Below, one piece after another: positions 45,520 to 60,500 of a DNA stretch of 64,000 nucleotides (position 1 is the first letter of the stretch; every line of letters starts with the position of its first letter). This DNA comes from Plazaster borealis (taxonomy: Eukaryota > Echinodermata > Asteroidea > Forcipulatida > Labidiasteridae): positions 1,998,501 to 2,062,500 of the forward strand of contig CM037473.1 in assembly GCA_021014325.1 (NCBI GenBank), in the 5' to 3' direction. The position numbers and the translations under genes were made by a program. Under the pieces are notes generated by a model, which was given only the letters and a program-made list of their open reading frames with translations, had not been told where the DNA came from and made no database searches.

Positions 45520-48500
45520 TCAGTCGAGCTTTCCATAGGCACTATCCAATACATCATTTTGTAGTGCTGATAGGAAGTCACTGTATGGAGAGAGAAAATA
45601 AGGATCAAGACGAGTCTTTTTTTTTCAAGACCAGCCCTCCCAAAGTAGTGAGTCATGCCCAAGCGGTCTAGTGCACTGGATTCAAGTTCTGATGGTTGAG
45701 TCATCGGGGTGTGGGTTTGAATCAGGGTCATGACATTTGTGTCCTTGAGCAAGATGCTTCACTATAGTTGCTTCTCTTCACCCAGTGTTAAAAATGGGGA
45801 CCTGTGAGGGTAAAGGTTGATATTGTGTTTGAAAAAGCCGTCGGAGCGCCACGGCAGCCCAGGGAGCTGAGAATATTGTTGGCCCAATGACCAGGGAACT
45901 AATGTAAAGTGCTTTAAAATGTAAACTATTATTATTGAAGGATTTAAATCAGGGAAATGGCAAAGGGAACTCAACCAAAATGATATAGGTAAACGGCCCT
46001 GGAATTTAGTCAATGAAAAGGCAAGGCCATTTTCATTTTGCAAAAGCCACTTCCATCGGAAAAACTTATAGTCTATTTGAAACATTTAAAGGGGCACCCA
46101 GGCCAAGACCAGGGCAACAGAGGCCATGGCCTCCGTGTAATTCACAGCTCTGGTTTATATATCAACTCACCCTAATCCTTGCGACTTGCCATCTTTCTCT
46201 ATACTTGGGATAACATCTGGTACAGGGTTTGCACTAGGCTGTAGTTTGGATGCGGCTGGTTTACCTGCAGAAAAAGCGATATAGGGTTTTACCACGCAGA
46301 CAAGAATGCACTTAAAGGCACTAAACACGTTTGGAAATTGTCAAAGACCAGTGTTCTCACTTGGTGTATCCCAACATATGCATAAAATAACAAGCCTGTG
46401 AAAATTTGGGCTCAATTGGTCATCGAAGTTGCAAGAAAATGATGAAAGAAAATCACAAATTTGTGTGCTTTCAGATAGCAATAAAAACTTCTTGCAAGAA
46501 GTTTTTATTATTTTAGTGAGAAATTACCTCTTTCTCAAAAACTATGTTACTTCAGAGGGAGTCGTTTCCTACAATGTTTTATACTATCAACAGCTCTCCG
46601 TTGCTTGTTACCAAGTAAGTTTTTATGCTATTATTTGTTTTGAGTCATTACCAAACGTATACGATACCTTTAACAAAACACACTTAGCACCCACAAACAG
46701 CTGCAAGATTTCACCTACTATCATCATACAAAAAATGTCAGAGTATATGTCATGACAGAATTATACCCCTTATTTCACATGTTATATACTTTTATCACAA
46801 ATCTAAATTTTCTGTAAGTTTTCTGTTCAAAAATCAACTAGATTTGTGTGTACAGCTATGATTATGCCAAATTAATAAGAAATAAGAATGTTAGTACAGT
46901 AAATCAACCATCCTACACATCAAGTTTGCAAGTAATTGTGCTTTTTTCCTTAACATGAACGATCCTTCTTTCACATAAACTTATACATTTTTGTTTCAAA
47001 ATAACATGCAAAACCCAAAGCACTTAGCAGCAACATTCATGGTTTTATTTTATAAGTCTTTCAATAAATTAAATGAACAACCATTTTGTTATAAAATGAA
47101 CCACTGCTTTATGATTCACATACTCTTAATCTATGACCTCGCATAACCTATGACCTTTGACTTACCAGTATACATAGTCTGATGAGCTGTGCTAGCAGAC
47201 AGTGATGTCTTTTCCATCATACGTGCAATATTGCCAATTGTAGACTGAGCCAGTGGTGACGTTGCAGGACGGTCGGTTGCGAGGTCAAAGGTTGAGTTGT
47301 AGGCGGCCATTAACTCCTCAATACTCATCTGATTACAAGAGATGTATCAGTGACAATTATTATAGTGTCCCATCGCCGTGTTTACTGAGTTATATCAGTG
47401 ACAATTATCAGCAATAGACTGTGCAAGTCTCGTGCGTATCGGAACGAGAAAACACTTCAAACGAAGGACATTTTTTTATCTGAAATCAAATCTTTGTTTT
47501 AAATTATATCTAATGATAAAATCTGAACAACAAAAATACTCATTACATGTTTATAAAATCAGTTTTAGTTTTTATAGTAAATACACAAATAATGTTTTAA
47601 TTATTAGTGAAGCAAAATTAAAACTCTGGGACAAGGATGCTTATTCGATCTTAACTTTTTAGAAACCACTTACGTGGATTCGGGAAGGTCACACGGGCGG
47701 TAAAGTAACGCTTGACGCAGTTTTTAGAGGACGCTGACGCCTCAACAACCATAGACTGCAATGAAAAGACTTCGCATTGCAATTACAGCATCTGGCGATT
47801 ATCATCGCTCATCCAAAACAAGCGTTTACATAAGTTTTGTGGTCGGACGTGAGCACAAAATTCTTAATTTTTTGCAGCAACCGGAAGTTGAGGTCAAGTT
47901 TAATTCTCGGGTTTTCTTCAATATGTTGTTGAATTGATTTTACCTTTATATTTTTTATCACTAAGTATTACATTCCCAACAACATATGTATTTTTCACGG
48001 GCATAAACCACGGTAAACTAAAATAATTTACAAAACAAAATCTTGCCCACATTAATCTCCATATGGTTGGGACCACAATGGTCCCGGAAGTTCAAATATG
48101 CGCGAGACTTGCACAGTCTATAGAGGGCACTGTTGAAGATAGTGTCCCATTGTCGTGTGTACTGAGATAGATTAGTGACAATTATTGTCAATAGAGGGGG
48201 ATCAGGTTGGCTTGATGGTATCTCGTCGTGCCTGTTATCTCTGTGAACCCTCCTTCAAATCCCGCCTCAGACCGGCACCTCGCTTTGATTGGGTTTTCAG
48301 TCCCTACCTGATTATGTTGATTTTTGCTATTACTAAGCATATCTTCATCATCTTCTTGCCATGTATCTTCAAGCCTATAGAATACAGTACTTATCACTCA
48401 TGGGGATCTCTTGGTTTCGTTACTAATACTAACAGAGGGCACAGTTGAAGATAGTGTCCTGCAGTCGTTTTTACTGAGAAAGATCGACAAATAACCCCCA

Positions 48501-51500
48501 ATGGAATCAAAATGTCTGCTGCTCCATGATGTACTTTGTTCACCATTTCCTTATCATACAGTTCAACCAGTTTAAATCTGCATTGAGCTGTTAGTGCTAA
48601 ACAGCAACCTGGCTTTACAGGTTGCATGTTCGTATGAACCATTCTTGAGATATTAAGAAGTAACTTTCAGTCATTACAGGTATCTTTGTGTCTGGCTTTT
48701 GATCTAATCAATGAATACAAATTTATAAAATCTAAAGTAATTGATATTTTGTACCTCATTCTTCGACTTGTGGCTGTTCTTTGTGAGTTTGGTGAAGTCA
48801 GTGTTTCTCATGTACTCCACCGCTGCCTTAAATGACACCAACGTATACCTTCAACAACAAAAATAGGCAACACAATTAAATTAATAACCATTTCCAAATA
48901 CCAATTTGACAAGAAATATTTTCCCTTTTTACTTTAGTCAAAATTATTCCATTAAAATCATGAAAGAATACCCTTTCCAATCTATGTTGGCTCTGGAAAA
49001 AAAAACCCAAACAAACAATGGAACAATTTGATGGTCTGGGTTCAGCCTCAGAAATCCAGGGGTGAGAGTCATTGCTGACAAAAAGGTCTGCAACAAGGAT
49101 CTTAATTTTAGGTGGTATGTTGAAACAAAGGTATTTCCACCTTTTGAAAACCCCTGTAGTTATAGATTCCAAGGAGCTTCTTGGAACAGTATCCAAAGCA
49201 CTTGAGAAGTAGATCACAGAGCAGGATTTCTTTACATTTAACAAAATAACAGCTACTTCTTTCACAGGCAGAAAAGAAAAGGGTATGAATTCAGATAGAA
49301 GTCTGAAATTTCTCATCCCTGGAAAGCTGTTTACCAGTCAAGTTTGCTAAACACTGAGTAGTCTTGCTTAGCAGAAATGGGTTACCAGCCAAATTACCAT
49401 GGAATGTAAATTGATCATGGCTGGTTCCCTGCTTACTTTGGCTTGACAAATAAATTTGATAAGCAATATTTATGCAGAAGGACTGCATTATATCAAACCC
49501 GAGGAGTATGCTAAGGACTCAGCCAGAATGCTTCATCAATGCCAAGCTTGCTCCTGAAGATGATCAGTGCAAATTACTGACAAAACTCTTTTCAGAGCTA
49601 TCAAAACTCATAAGATCTTTCAACAGAGCTATCCCAAGCTTCCTTTGATATCAATATATCAATTATTTTTCCAATATCATCCCTATGCACTCACCCGAGA
49701 TCATTGTGATCTGCTTTGACCCAATGGAAATGCTCCATGTAGTATAAATTACTGGCGATGTGTTGGCACTTAGCTTGGCTAATCACGAGAACCTTCAAGT
49801 TACAAAGATGAAAGAAAAGACAATTACCTTTCAATGTACAAATTGTTAATGGCCTCAGTGTTTTGACCCTAGCAGGGGTCGAAGCGTTGAGGCCATTAAT
49901 TGTTTACTCAGTTTTTTTTGCAAATGGTAAACCCCCCCCAAAAAGAAACAAACCCAAAAACAACAACAACAACAACAACAACACAAATAGCACCCTTTAG
50001 AGTCCTCTTTCCCATTCTGAAAACTGTGGAGCCGTCAATCTTTATTTTTCGTTTTACAAGTTCTGAAGGGATTTAAACCGGTCTCTAGCGACCAGTCGGT
50101 GCGTGAAAGAGTTGAAGCAGGCATGATATTTGGCTCTTTGAAAAAAGTAGGAATATTTTATTGAGTACAAGGGACCTACATAATTATGGTAATCTTTTAA
50201 AGACACTGGACACCTTTGGTAATTGTCAAAGACCAGTCTTCTCACTTGGTGTATCTCAACATATGCATAAAATAACAAACCTGTGAAAATTTGAGCTCAA
50301 TTGGTCGTCGAAGTTGCGAGATAATAATGCAAGAAAAAACACCCTTGTCACACGAAGTTGTGTGCTTTCAGATGCTTGATTTCAAGACCTAAAAATCTAA
50401 TTCCGAGGTCTCGAAATCAAATTCGTGGAAAATTACTTTCTCGAAAACTACGTTACTTCAGAGGGAGCCGTTTCTCACAATGTTTTATACTATCAACAAC
50501 TCCCCATTACTCGTTACCAAGTAAGGTTTTATTCCAATAATTATTTTGAGTAATTACCAATAGTGTCCACTGCCTTTAAAGGCTTTTTTCAGGCTATAAC
50601 AATTTTACTAAATGTCTCAAAAAATAAAAAATAACAAATTAAAAAATCGGAAATCTGAGTAAATAGGAAGAAAATATCATGCCTGTTAAAGTTTAAACCT
50701 TCATTAACATCATCTCATTTGCAAAGTTTGCAAAAAACCTCTGAGAATTTGCAACCAACAGGTGCCCAGAAAGCACCCTCTGACGAAGAGCTGATTTTTA
50801 TTCACGATTAAATAAAATTCAGAATACTGTTCTGAACATATTAGAAAAAAATAATAATTGCTGTTTCAGGCTAGTCATTTGAAATAAAGGCTAGTTTAAC
50901 TTCCTTTTAAAAGAGTTGCTAAGGATTGCTGTGATGACATTACCATAAGAACATTTTTACCATGTTGTGCACTTTTAGCTGTTCATTTCACGAAAAAATC
51001 ACCTAAAATTACCTGTAGTGGAATAAGTTCATCTGAGGTTAGACACCGAGGAGACTTTCCTGGGGTTAGATTGGCTTTGAGATGAACCGTTACTTCATCT
51101 GTGATGCCATCCTAATGGGTAAACAAATCATAACACATTAATCAAATAAAGAATAATAATACTGAGTTCTTATATAGCGCTTTATCACACCCGATGTGCG
51201 TATCATTGGGGAGACTTTCCTGGGGTTAGATTGGCTTTAAGATGAACCGTTACTTCATCAGTGATGCCATCCTAATGGGTAAACAAATCATAACACATTA
51301 ATCAAATAAAGAATAATAATACTGAGTTCTTATATAGCGCTTTATCACACCCGATGGGCGTATCAAAGCGGCCAGTATTTTTTTCCTGCAAGGTATGCGG
51401 AGCTATGTTTTCTAAGTATGAGACCTATTCCTTTACATAGCACCAAGTAACGGTTTACAAGGTGCTGTGGCGCAATATGCTGCCGATCAAACCAGGAACA

Positions 51501-54500
51501 CTGGGACGAACCCTTTCTCTTTTCAATAAGTGTAAAGGGTTCTTTTACGTGCATTACACAACACACGGGACTTACGGCTTTACGTCCCATTCGAAGGACG
51601 CAGCAATAATGGTTTAGTGTCTTTCTTAAGGACACTAGTGTCAAAATGCAGTATGTAAAAAACCTCTTCTTACATATTTACGTACCACTGACTACAAACT
51701 GACTGAGATTGGAACGATTTCTTACCAGGGTTGATTTCAGACAAAGTAGCTTCTCATGTGGGTTATTAATACCATCCAGTCTGGCCAACTCAACCACCTA
51801 CATTAAAATCATACAGAAATATGGTTAACCAGTTCGGATTTAAAACCCTTTTCCCGTTACCCGTGTGAGTTTATTTTCAGTCAAAAAGCAACCTTTTTAT
51901 CTAGCCATTAATAATTTGATTTGTCAGTGAGACTCAGGTCGAACACCAAATACAAAGACGTTTTCTCATTGACATTTACAGATTTTAATGGCTCATATTT
52001 TTTAATTGTCATGTTTCTAGAGCACAATCAGCCCGTTGGAAAGCTTATGCGTAATGGCCGATCATCAACCCATTCCCAGTTGAACAGAAGACATCCTGGA
52101 GAGAGTTAAAAGGCCTCATGACAAGGCGGTATAATCCGGCTTTACAAAATCTTGGCTGGTATCGGAAATGAACAGGTTTTTGAAAAAGGCATTAGGCACA
52201 AATCCATATAAAGAGTTTCCCCGCTCATTATTTGCAGTTTCTTTTGCCTGGGGCAACCAAACCATAACCCCATGGACTCCTTGAAACAAATTAAATAATC
52301 CTACATTCATATCCTAAAAACAGAACAAGTAAAAAGGAAAACTACACAAAAAATTGCAGATAAATGAACATCTTACAGCACTTGGTAGAGGACAACAGAA
52401 GTCTTTATGAACTCCAAGTTGTTCAGCCGTCACTCCTCGAAGCTCAATAACTCTCTCATAAAGAAGCTTATCGTCTGCTTTTAATTGTTGACTCACTGCC
52501 CTGATAACTTTGTTGTGAACTCCACCCATTATATACCTGGAAATAAAATGAGGTAAACATCTTTAAATTCAGTTTTAAAAACAAAAACAAAAACCATGAA
52601 CGCCTACTTGATTTTCATGCTTATCTTACTAAATAGTTTGAAATAGTTATTATATTTTGAACACTTAGAAATGCACAAGGAACTCCACCCATGTTTTTAC
52701 ATTTACATTACAACCAAATGAACTGAACAACAATCCGCACTTATGTCAGACAAACTTTCCATCACTCATGCGATCACCTCATCGGTGCGCCAGACTGCAG
52801 TAGTACTTGTACAGTCAGTCAGTACACGCAGGTAAAAATAAAGCTTGGACATGTACCACAGTTCACGTGCGTAAGTTAGTGAAATTCGACACATAGTGTT
52901 GTACATCAATATTTTTAGTCACTGGCTGGTCCGGCTTAACTTTTTATGAGGGTGTGTTTTTATGAATAGTTTTTAACTTTTGTATATGCTTGTTTGCTAC
53001 CGTTTTTGTTATTTTCTTTATGTATGTATTTTCTGAGAATGTTTATATTTTTTATTTGTCTTATTGTAAGGCGAATTTGATCATTTTTAATATGGAATAT
53101 GCGCGGTATAAGTAACATTATTATTATTAATATTACATTACATGAGATCCGGGTACTGAGCTTCTATTTCTAGCATCAGCGCTGCGTGCAAACATGTTTT
53201 TCAGTTGATTTTTCATGAGTTGTACGGCACATAAGGGAGGAATACAAAATTATACAATCGTGCAGCCATGTTATATCATGGAAAAACCCTGGGGTTATGA
53301 GGTTCAACCCTGAGTTACCACTTAAGTGGTAACTCAAGTGCACTTGATTAATTTTCCTACCAAAGTTACAAATGTCAAAAAATAATAACTGCCGTGATAA
53401 ACTTTTAGGAGCCATATTTACAGAACGAAGACTTCCCAAGTTCACTTTATTCTGTATTAGGCAAATGTCTTCATCTGATTTGTCATTTTCCCGCCGTAAA
53501 TACAAGATTTAAAAGTGACCTTGATCAATAGATTGATTGATTGATTGATTGATTGATTTGGTTTATTGCTATCTATATACAAGTATACAATAGAAATTGC
53601 CTTGGCTCTCGTGCTTAAAAATACATGAAAATACAATAGTAAAATAAGAAATACATAAAAATAATACATAAAAGGAAATTAGTTAAAAATCTAAAAATGA
53701 CACCCAAAATAATTAACATTGATAAAGGACATTTAACTGAATAAACTTTCCCTTGATGTAAACTGATAATTATACTAGACTCACGTTTCAAGGGCTATTG
53801 TGATGGCTTCTATCAATCTGCTATCTGACTGTAGTCTGATGTAGTTGTTGGTCTCACTAAATGCCTGGGGATCAAGAAAACAACTTTCATCTACAGGACT
53901 CGAATTTTACACTGGACCACATGCCCGAGGCAAGTGATTTTGGTGTCAGGCCTGTAAACTCATGACTGGACAAGTCCGGCGGTCTTGTGTTTTTCAATTG
54001 AATAATACAACCACACTGTGCAATATTTTAAACAAAAACAAGTGATGTTAGAATGTTGACTTTGAGTCTGATAAACACTTTTCAATTCTATTGAGTAATG
54101 AAGTATGTATTTACCCATAAAGACAAATGAGATAAATTTTCTCTTGTAGCGTATGTCAAAGTGCTTGTTCAAATAAACACAGTATGCATGTTAAACTGTT
54201 CTGGTCTTGTTTAAAACAATTCTGGGCCAGTAAACATTTTGAGCAACAAGCCCTGTGGTCTTGTGGATTTTTCCCAAAGATTTGAGCCCTGATCTAAAAA
54301 ATCAGCTATGAAACTCAGGCCTGATACTTCATGGAGGCAATGGAGGCCTTTTTTCACTGTTATTATTTTTGTTTATTTATTTAGTTATTTGGCCATTGAT
54401 AGAAAAAAGTGTTTGGTTTTGCAGAGAGAGGAAAACCAGAGGGTTCCGGAGAAAAACCCTTGTGGCATAGGAGAGAACCAAAGCACAACTCTACTCACAT

Positions 54501-57500
54501 TAATTGCAGTTTCATACTCCTAATGATCAAAAGGTCATGTAAATAAAAAAATGGTATATATTTTTAAAAAATTAATCAAAATCCACAAATAAATGTTTTA
54601 CTTAGAAAATGAATGTTTCTTTTGCCAAACAAATACTCTGAAGCCCACTATTGATCAATAAACCCCATTTACCAGGAGCTCCAAAATATGCAAAAGCAAT
54701 GTTACGAAATCATGCAAATTACACTAATGACCTTACAGTCCTGAGCAGACAATATGGCCCTATCCAGTTTTCGAGCCAGGGCCACATTGGTGAGAGGCGA
54801 GCGCTTTACTCAAAAGTTTGAACTTACCAATCTAGCGTTTTCCCAAATACCATGGAGTTTATCAGCTGCATCTTTAAGATAACCAGGGAGGATCATGTAG
54901 GTCTGATTGAACTCCCAAATCTTTTGGTCGGCTGCTTTTAGCTGACTGTGGTTCTCATGGAAAAGACTCAGGAATTTGCAATTTCTGTCAAGTTGGGACA
55001 AAAGAGGAAATATTTGAACAAGTTTACTCTGCTAGGGTCAAAACGTCAGGCCATTAACTATTTTTTGCATTTATACCATAGGTCCTTTTGGTTGGTAAGC
55101 AGTTTGCAACAGCTAATTCTATTTTCTCAAGTTTACTTTTGACGAGATTTTAGAATTGTAGGGACAGAAATCAACTGCTATTTTTACGTATGGAGGATTG
55201 TTCCTTTTAGAACAAAAAATCTGGGTGAAAAGGATAATTGAATCGAATGGAATTAGGTTTATTGCTATTTATAGACAATAACAATTGCCAACGCTTCCAT
55301 GCTTAAAAACAATGCTTGGGTGATAATGGTGTTCGGGACAACTTTGAACAAAACAATGTATATTTGTGAGAGTAATTTGTGAAGGTTGGAAAAACTGAAT
55401 GAAGGTAAATTCTTGCAAGTGATAGAGAGCAGGGTCCTTGCCATGCACAAGCTAGCAAATCGGGCCAATACGCGCGAATTGCAGCCAAAACGCAAACAAA
55501 TATATATATTTATTACTACAATTTCTGTACTCAGAGCAAATGCCCCAGATTGTACAGTAGGGCTTTTTAAAACCAAGATAAACACCAAGTAGAAAACAAT
55601 CCCAGGACCTCGTTTCAATTCAGCGTGATCTGGCCAAACTTCAAAAATTTTGGTCCAGAATGCCCCACAGTTTTGAAAAATCCTGGGGAGAACCCCGAGA
55701 TGATGAAATAATTTGAGTCTTACTCACTCTGCATAAGTTGTGCGTGGCGTAAGAAACTCATCTGATAATCCAGCTGATCCCCGCCTTCCCTGAACAAACA
55801 AACAACCAATCACAATACAATGATTGACGAGCTTTGGTGTTCATCAATTTAAGTGAAATCTTTAGTGTAAATAATTTTAAATATCTTTCCTTATGTTGGT
55901 GACACTCAAGTATTATTTTAATTACAATATAATGATTCCACATCTATCAAATATCGCTAAAATAAGAAAAAGAAGAAGAATTTTTTTGGTTTATCAAACA
56001 CTACCAAGGACTCAATTTTATCAAGCTGTTAATAGAAGAAAAAACAATTGCTTAAAATGTTTGTTTACTCAGCAAAAATAAAAAACACAACCAGTCACAA
56101 TTCTTAAATAACATGAAATCACGGCTTGCAATGTTTTCCTGCTTAGCAAGATTTGTCTGCTTAGCATAGGTAATGAATCCTAAGACGCTGAGAATATCAG
56201 TATCTGTACAAATCCTCAATGAGGAAATTCAATCAGGCAGCCATTTTGGCCGACTGGCAAAATGCAGTTTTCCCATTGGTAGACTGGTCCCCTGTCTTTA
56301 TCCGCAAGGATAAAGACAGGTACCGGTACTTGTTTTACAGACCCAACGATTTCAATGGATACAATGCACGCGCGTGTTTGTATGTAATGTTGCTTTATAC
56401 ACAATGTAATGCGTGACTAGGAATCTCTGTGTGAATGGATGCGAGGTCAAAGGTACATCTACCAGGATCCCTCCATTGGCTCAAGGCCGCTATCTGGCGT
56501 TATTCACGAGCCTCGAGGTGTGACGTTAGATGTTCGGGCTATCCCATTGGTTGATCTGGTAGAGTTTGCCAAACATTTATTTTATTAAACATTGAGGGCG
56601 CACTCAGCAGACAGCAGATGAAGATTCAGCACCCCCTTATCTTGGTTGTATGATATGACTGAATGAGCCAAGAATTAATTACCTTCATAGCGCCCTCTAG
56701 TGGTCTCTCGATAATCAACATCTTAAATGGCTTGTAGTTCTGTTGACAAAAGAATAACATATTCTAAGGTCTAAAAGAATCACAAATAATGCCAGGTTAA
56801 ACTCAAACAGGCCGGTGACGGAGCTTTTTTTATTGCTGCATCTCACTTTTGGATTGTCCTACCTGTCTCCTTAAGAAACGCAGACATTGTTTTGTCCTTC
56901 AAAATGTGTCTCAAGACCTAACTGTTCTCCAATCTGTAGCCATGCATGTTTTTTTCTCATTTCTCATCTTACTCCCTTAAACCGCCTTATCTTCTTCAGC
57001 AATTTGGCGCTACATAATTCCAGTATTATTATTTATCATATTTTGAAGAAATGTAGTGGAGAGGTCAGCATAAGATGTATGTTGTGTAATGCACGTAAAA
57101 GAACCCAGTGCACTTATCGTAAAGAGAAGGGGTTCGCCCCGGTGTTCCTGGTTTGATTGGCTGCATATTGCGCCACAGCACCTTGTAAACCATTACATTG
57201 TGCTATGTAAAGGAATAGGTCTCATACTTCAACACGTAACTCCACTTAACGTGTAGGAAAAATACTGAGCGCTTTGAGACACCCATCGGGAGTATAAAGC
57301 GCTATATAAGAACTGTGTATTATTATTATTATCCAGCACAAACCTTTTAAAATTTAAACCGATCTTCGTACCTTGTTGTAGCCAAGTTCTTCTGAGAGGA
57401 CTTTAACGGTATCTTGTTGCCTGAATCCTTCTGCACAAGTTATTATTCCATCCTCCACTGAAATTGTCTTGGAGTTAAATTTATCTGTGCTGATATAATG

Positions 57501-60500
57501 ACTATAAGAACAACAAGAAGAAAAGACGATGCGAGTCTAACGCATACTCAGATAATTTTAGGGAACCTCCAGTTCCCTTGTTCATTACTTTGAACAAGAA
57601 TTTACCCAGTCAGTTTCACTTGTGGTTGATCACTTGATATTTGAAATAAAATGATTGCATCCCCTTAAAGGCACTGTACACGTTTGGTAATTACTCAACA
57701 ACAAAAAAAGCATAAAAACTTACTTGGTAACGAGCAACGGAGAGCTGTTGATAATATAAAACATTGTGAGAAACTATTCCTTCTGAAGTTAATAGTTTTT
57801 GAGAAAAAAGGTAATTTCTCACTGAAATATTTGAATCTGAAAAAGACTTCTGGCCAGAAGTCTTTTTCAAGCATCTGAAAGCACACAAATTTGTGCAACT
57901 TCGATGACCAATTGAGCCCAAATTTTCACAGGTTTGTTAACTTATGTATTTGTCGGGAAACACGAAGTGAGAATACTGGTCTTTGACAATTAACAAACGT
58001 GTCCAATGCCTTTAGGGTGATCTTGTGCCGCTTCCCAAGTTGAAGTGTAAGATTGGGTGTGACCCCTAGTTTATACGGCAATTACAGGTTGAATGGCTTC
58101 TGATTTGCATCCTAAACAAGGATATTGACAAAATAGGAAGACCGGCAGCATAGGGATAAACAGCTCAGTTGGTAGAGCCAGTAAAGCACCGCTTTGTAAT
58201 CTGGAGGCGTCAGGTTTGATCAAATCCCACTCTAGTCGATCTTTCTTTGTTCAACCCAAAATTACTTTGAAGAAGGAAACACAAAATCAAGCAGTTTAAC
58301 TTGGCACTTGGTGCTTCTAGTAATGTTGTCCATGCACTAAGCGAAGTTTACAACTTAATTATTTGCAAAACAAATTAAGTGGGAATACTTTTCAAACAAA
58401 ATGTCAGAACTCACTCTTTCAACATAGGAGATGGTTTCAACAGATGAGTTTCTATAAACAAAAAATATTAAAGTAAAATTATAAGTGAATCATGCAAACC
58501 AGCAATAGCGTCTCAAAAGACAAGACCACTTTTCCCTCGAAAGAAAGAAAGAGAAAAAAAAATGTCTTTGGGAACAGTTTTAAAGGAGCTGTATACAAAT
58601 TGTGCCTGCAGGAAGTCCAGGCTCCGTGGTTCTTTTGTAAACGTGTCATGTCACAGGTTACAAGATCTATTAATAGCTGGTGACATCACATCTGATAACA
58701 GCATGAAACTACCTCAGTGAATGGATTTAGGGTTAGTTGCCAAAATCGTAGCCGTCGATCTTCCCAATGGTCTGGGGGTTTTTTGCGGGTTTTTTTTTCC
58801 ACAATTTTAAAAGTTACCAAATTGATCAACTTAATCTGCCACATTTGAACACATGGTCAGATAAGTTTATCCAGGAGTCTGTAATGTGGCTTCATTCATG
58901 AACATCATTTCTTTTTACGAAGGTATCAATAACAAACATACCTAAGGCCACATCAAATTTTAAAACAAATTTAGCTTTTTTTTGGGGGGGGGGGGTGGTG
59001 GTGGGAAGGCATTTTTTTTGTTTTTTGTTTTTTTGTTTTTTGTTTGTTGACATGGCAAAATATGAAACAAAGAATAAAGAAATCATCACAATCACTATAA
59101 ACAGAGGGTTTATGTGATTTTGATGTTTCCAGAGATGCCAACATTGAATTCCCAAAAAGAGTAGCACCGCCGAGCACTTAAGTTTCAAGTCAAGCATAAA
59201 ACTCACCGAGCCGTAAAAAGAGGAAAATTATGACATTTATGATATAAACTAACACTTTCAGCGAAAATCACTTATTGCAAAGCGGCCTGCTCTAGAGGTC
59301 AAACAATTATGAATTGTATTCTCAGGCTTGATTTAAAAAAAAAAATAAATAAATAAAAAAAAAAGTATTTTATTTATTTTTTTTTTTTAATCGGACCGCA
59401 ATTTGCACTAGCTTGTGCATGAAGAGAACCCTTTCCAATTAAACTCAACAAAATGCTTTGTTTTTCTGTCCCATTGTTTATTAAAATGAATAATGCTCAT
59501 GTCTGTACAGCAAAATAGTAAAAAAATACGTCACACCACCTGACCACAGCAGGCCAGTCAAGTCTTCAAACGACTTCAGCAAGAGCAATTTCGTCAATTG
59601 GCCTTTCCAACCAATTCCATTTCCACCCACTGCATTCTTAACAACTTTTTTATCGACAGTTTTCATCAGATCTTGGCCTCGATTGCGATCGATGAAATAT
59701 TATCTTGTTGTCACCGGTATTTTAGTTGATCACTGCAGCGATCGCGATGTTTCAAACAAACCGTCCACGACGGCGCGCGCTGAACTTGCGAATTGCATTT
59801 TAGATAAAAGTTATCACAGTGTCTGTTTAACGCCGCATCCCACAGTCGTAAAGCGTTAGAAAAACTGCGGAACCAGTCTCTACAAAAGCGACTGTAGAAT
59901 GTATGCTGTACAAGGAGACTTGAGGCTCAGTGTGTGCTCTGTGCTACGCGTGTGTCAGGGAGGCAAATCCTGAATGCGATAGTTTATGGGATTGGTACCT
60001 CCTAAATAAGCACCAAACCGCGTGTGAATTCGGCGCTGCTCATCACTTTTAACCACGCGGCAGCAGTCAACATTTTTTATAGTTTTTTCATTTTATACTT
60101 TTAGTTTTAGTTTTTATCATGATACATTGTAACTACATTTACACTGGGTGGCTTGTTTATCGTATTTAATTGAAGATTATCGTAGCGGCGTATTCACGGC
60201 TCAAAATCGTATTTTCTACGCCCAAATCGTGTATGTTGGCATCTCTGTGTTTCAAAACCATTCAACTCCTAGATGACATTTTCTGTAAACATTTTCAAAA
60301 AAATAGAACGCAGTGTAGCCAAATCAAATATTTGAAGAATTGTTCTTGTTTTTGCCAACATGAATAAACTTTCTTCAAACATCGTTTCCAACCTATAGAT
60401 TTAGAAAAAATATCAGCTGGAAAATCTGGGAGTTACGGAGCCAAATTTGACTGAAAATATAATTGAAAAGGCCGTTTTGTATAATAATTTTCTACTTTTT

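Noticed and set aside
59481..59666. Minus-strand frame MKTVDKKVVKNAVGGNGIGW and on (61 aa), considered as an extra exon of the VPS9 gene.
   Set aside because: The neighbouring exons already join in phase without it and no clean acceptor precedes it. It may belong to a repeat.
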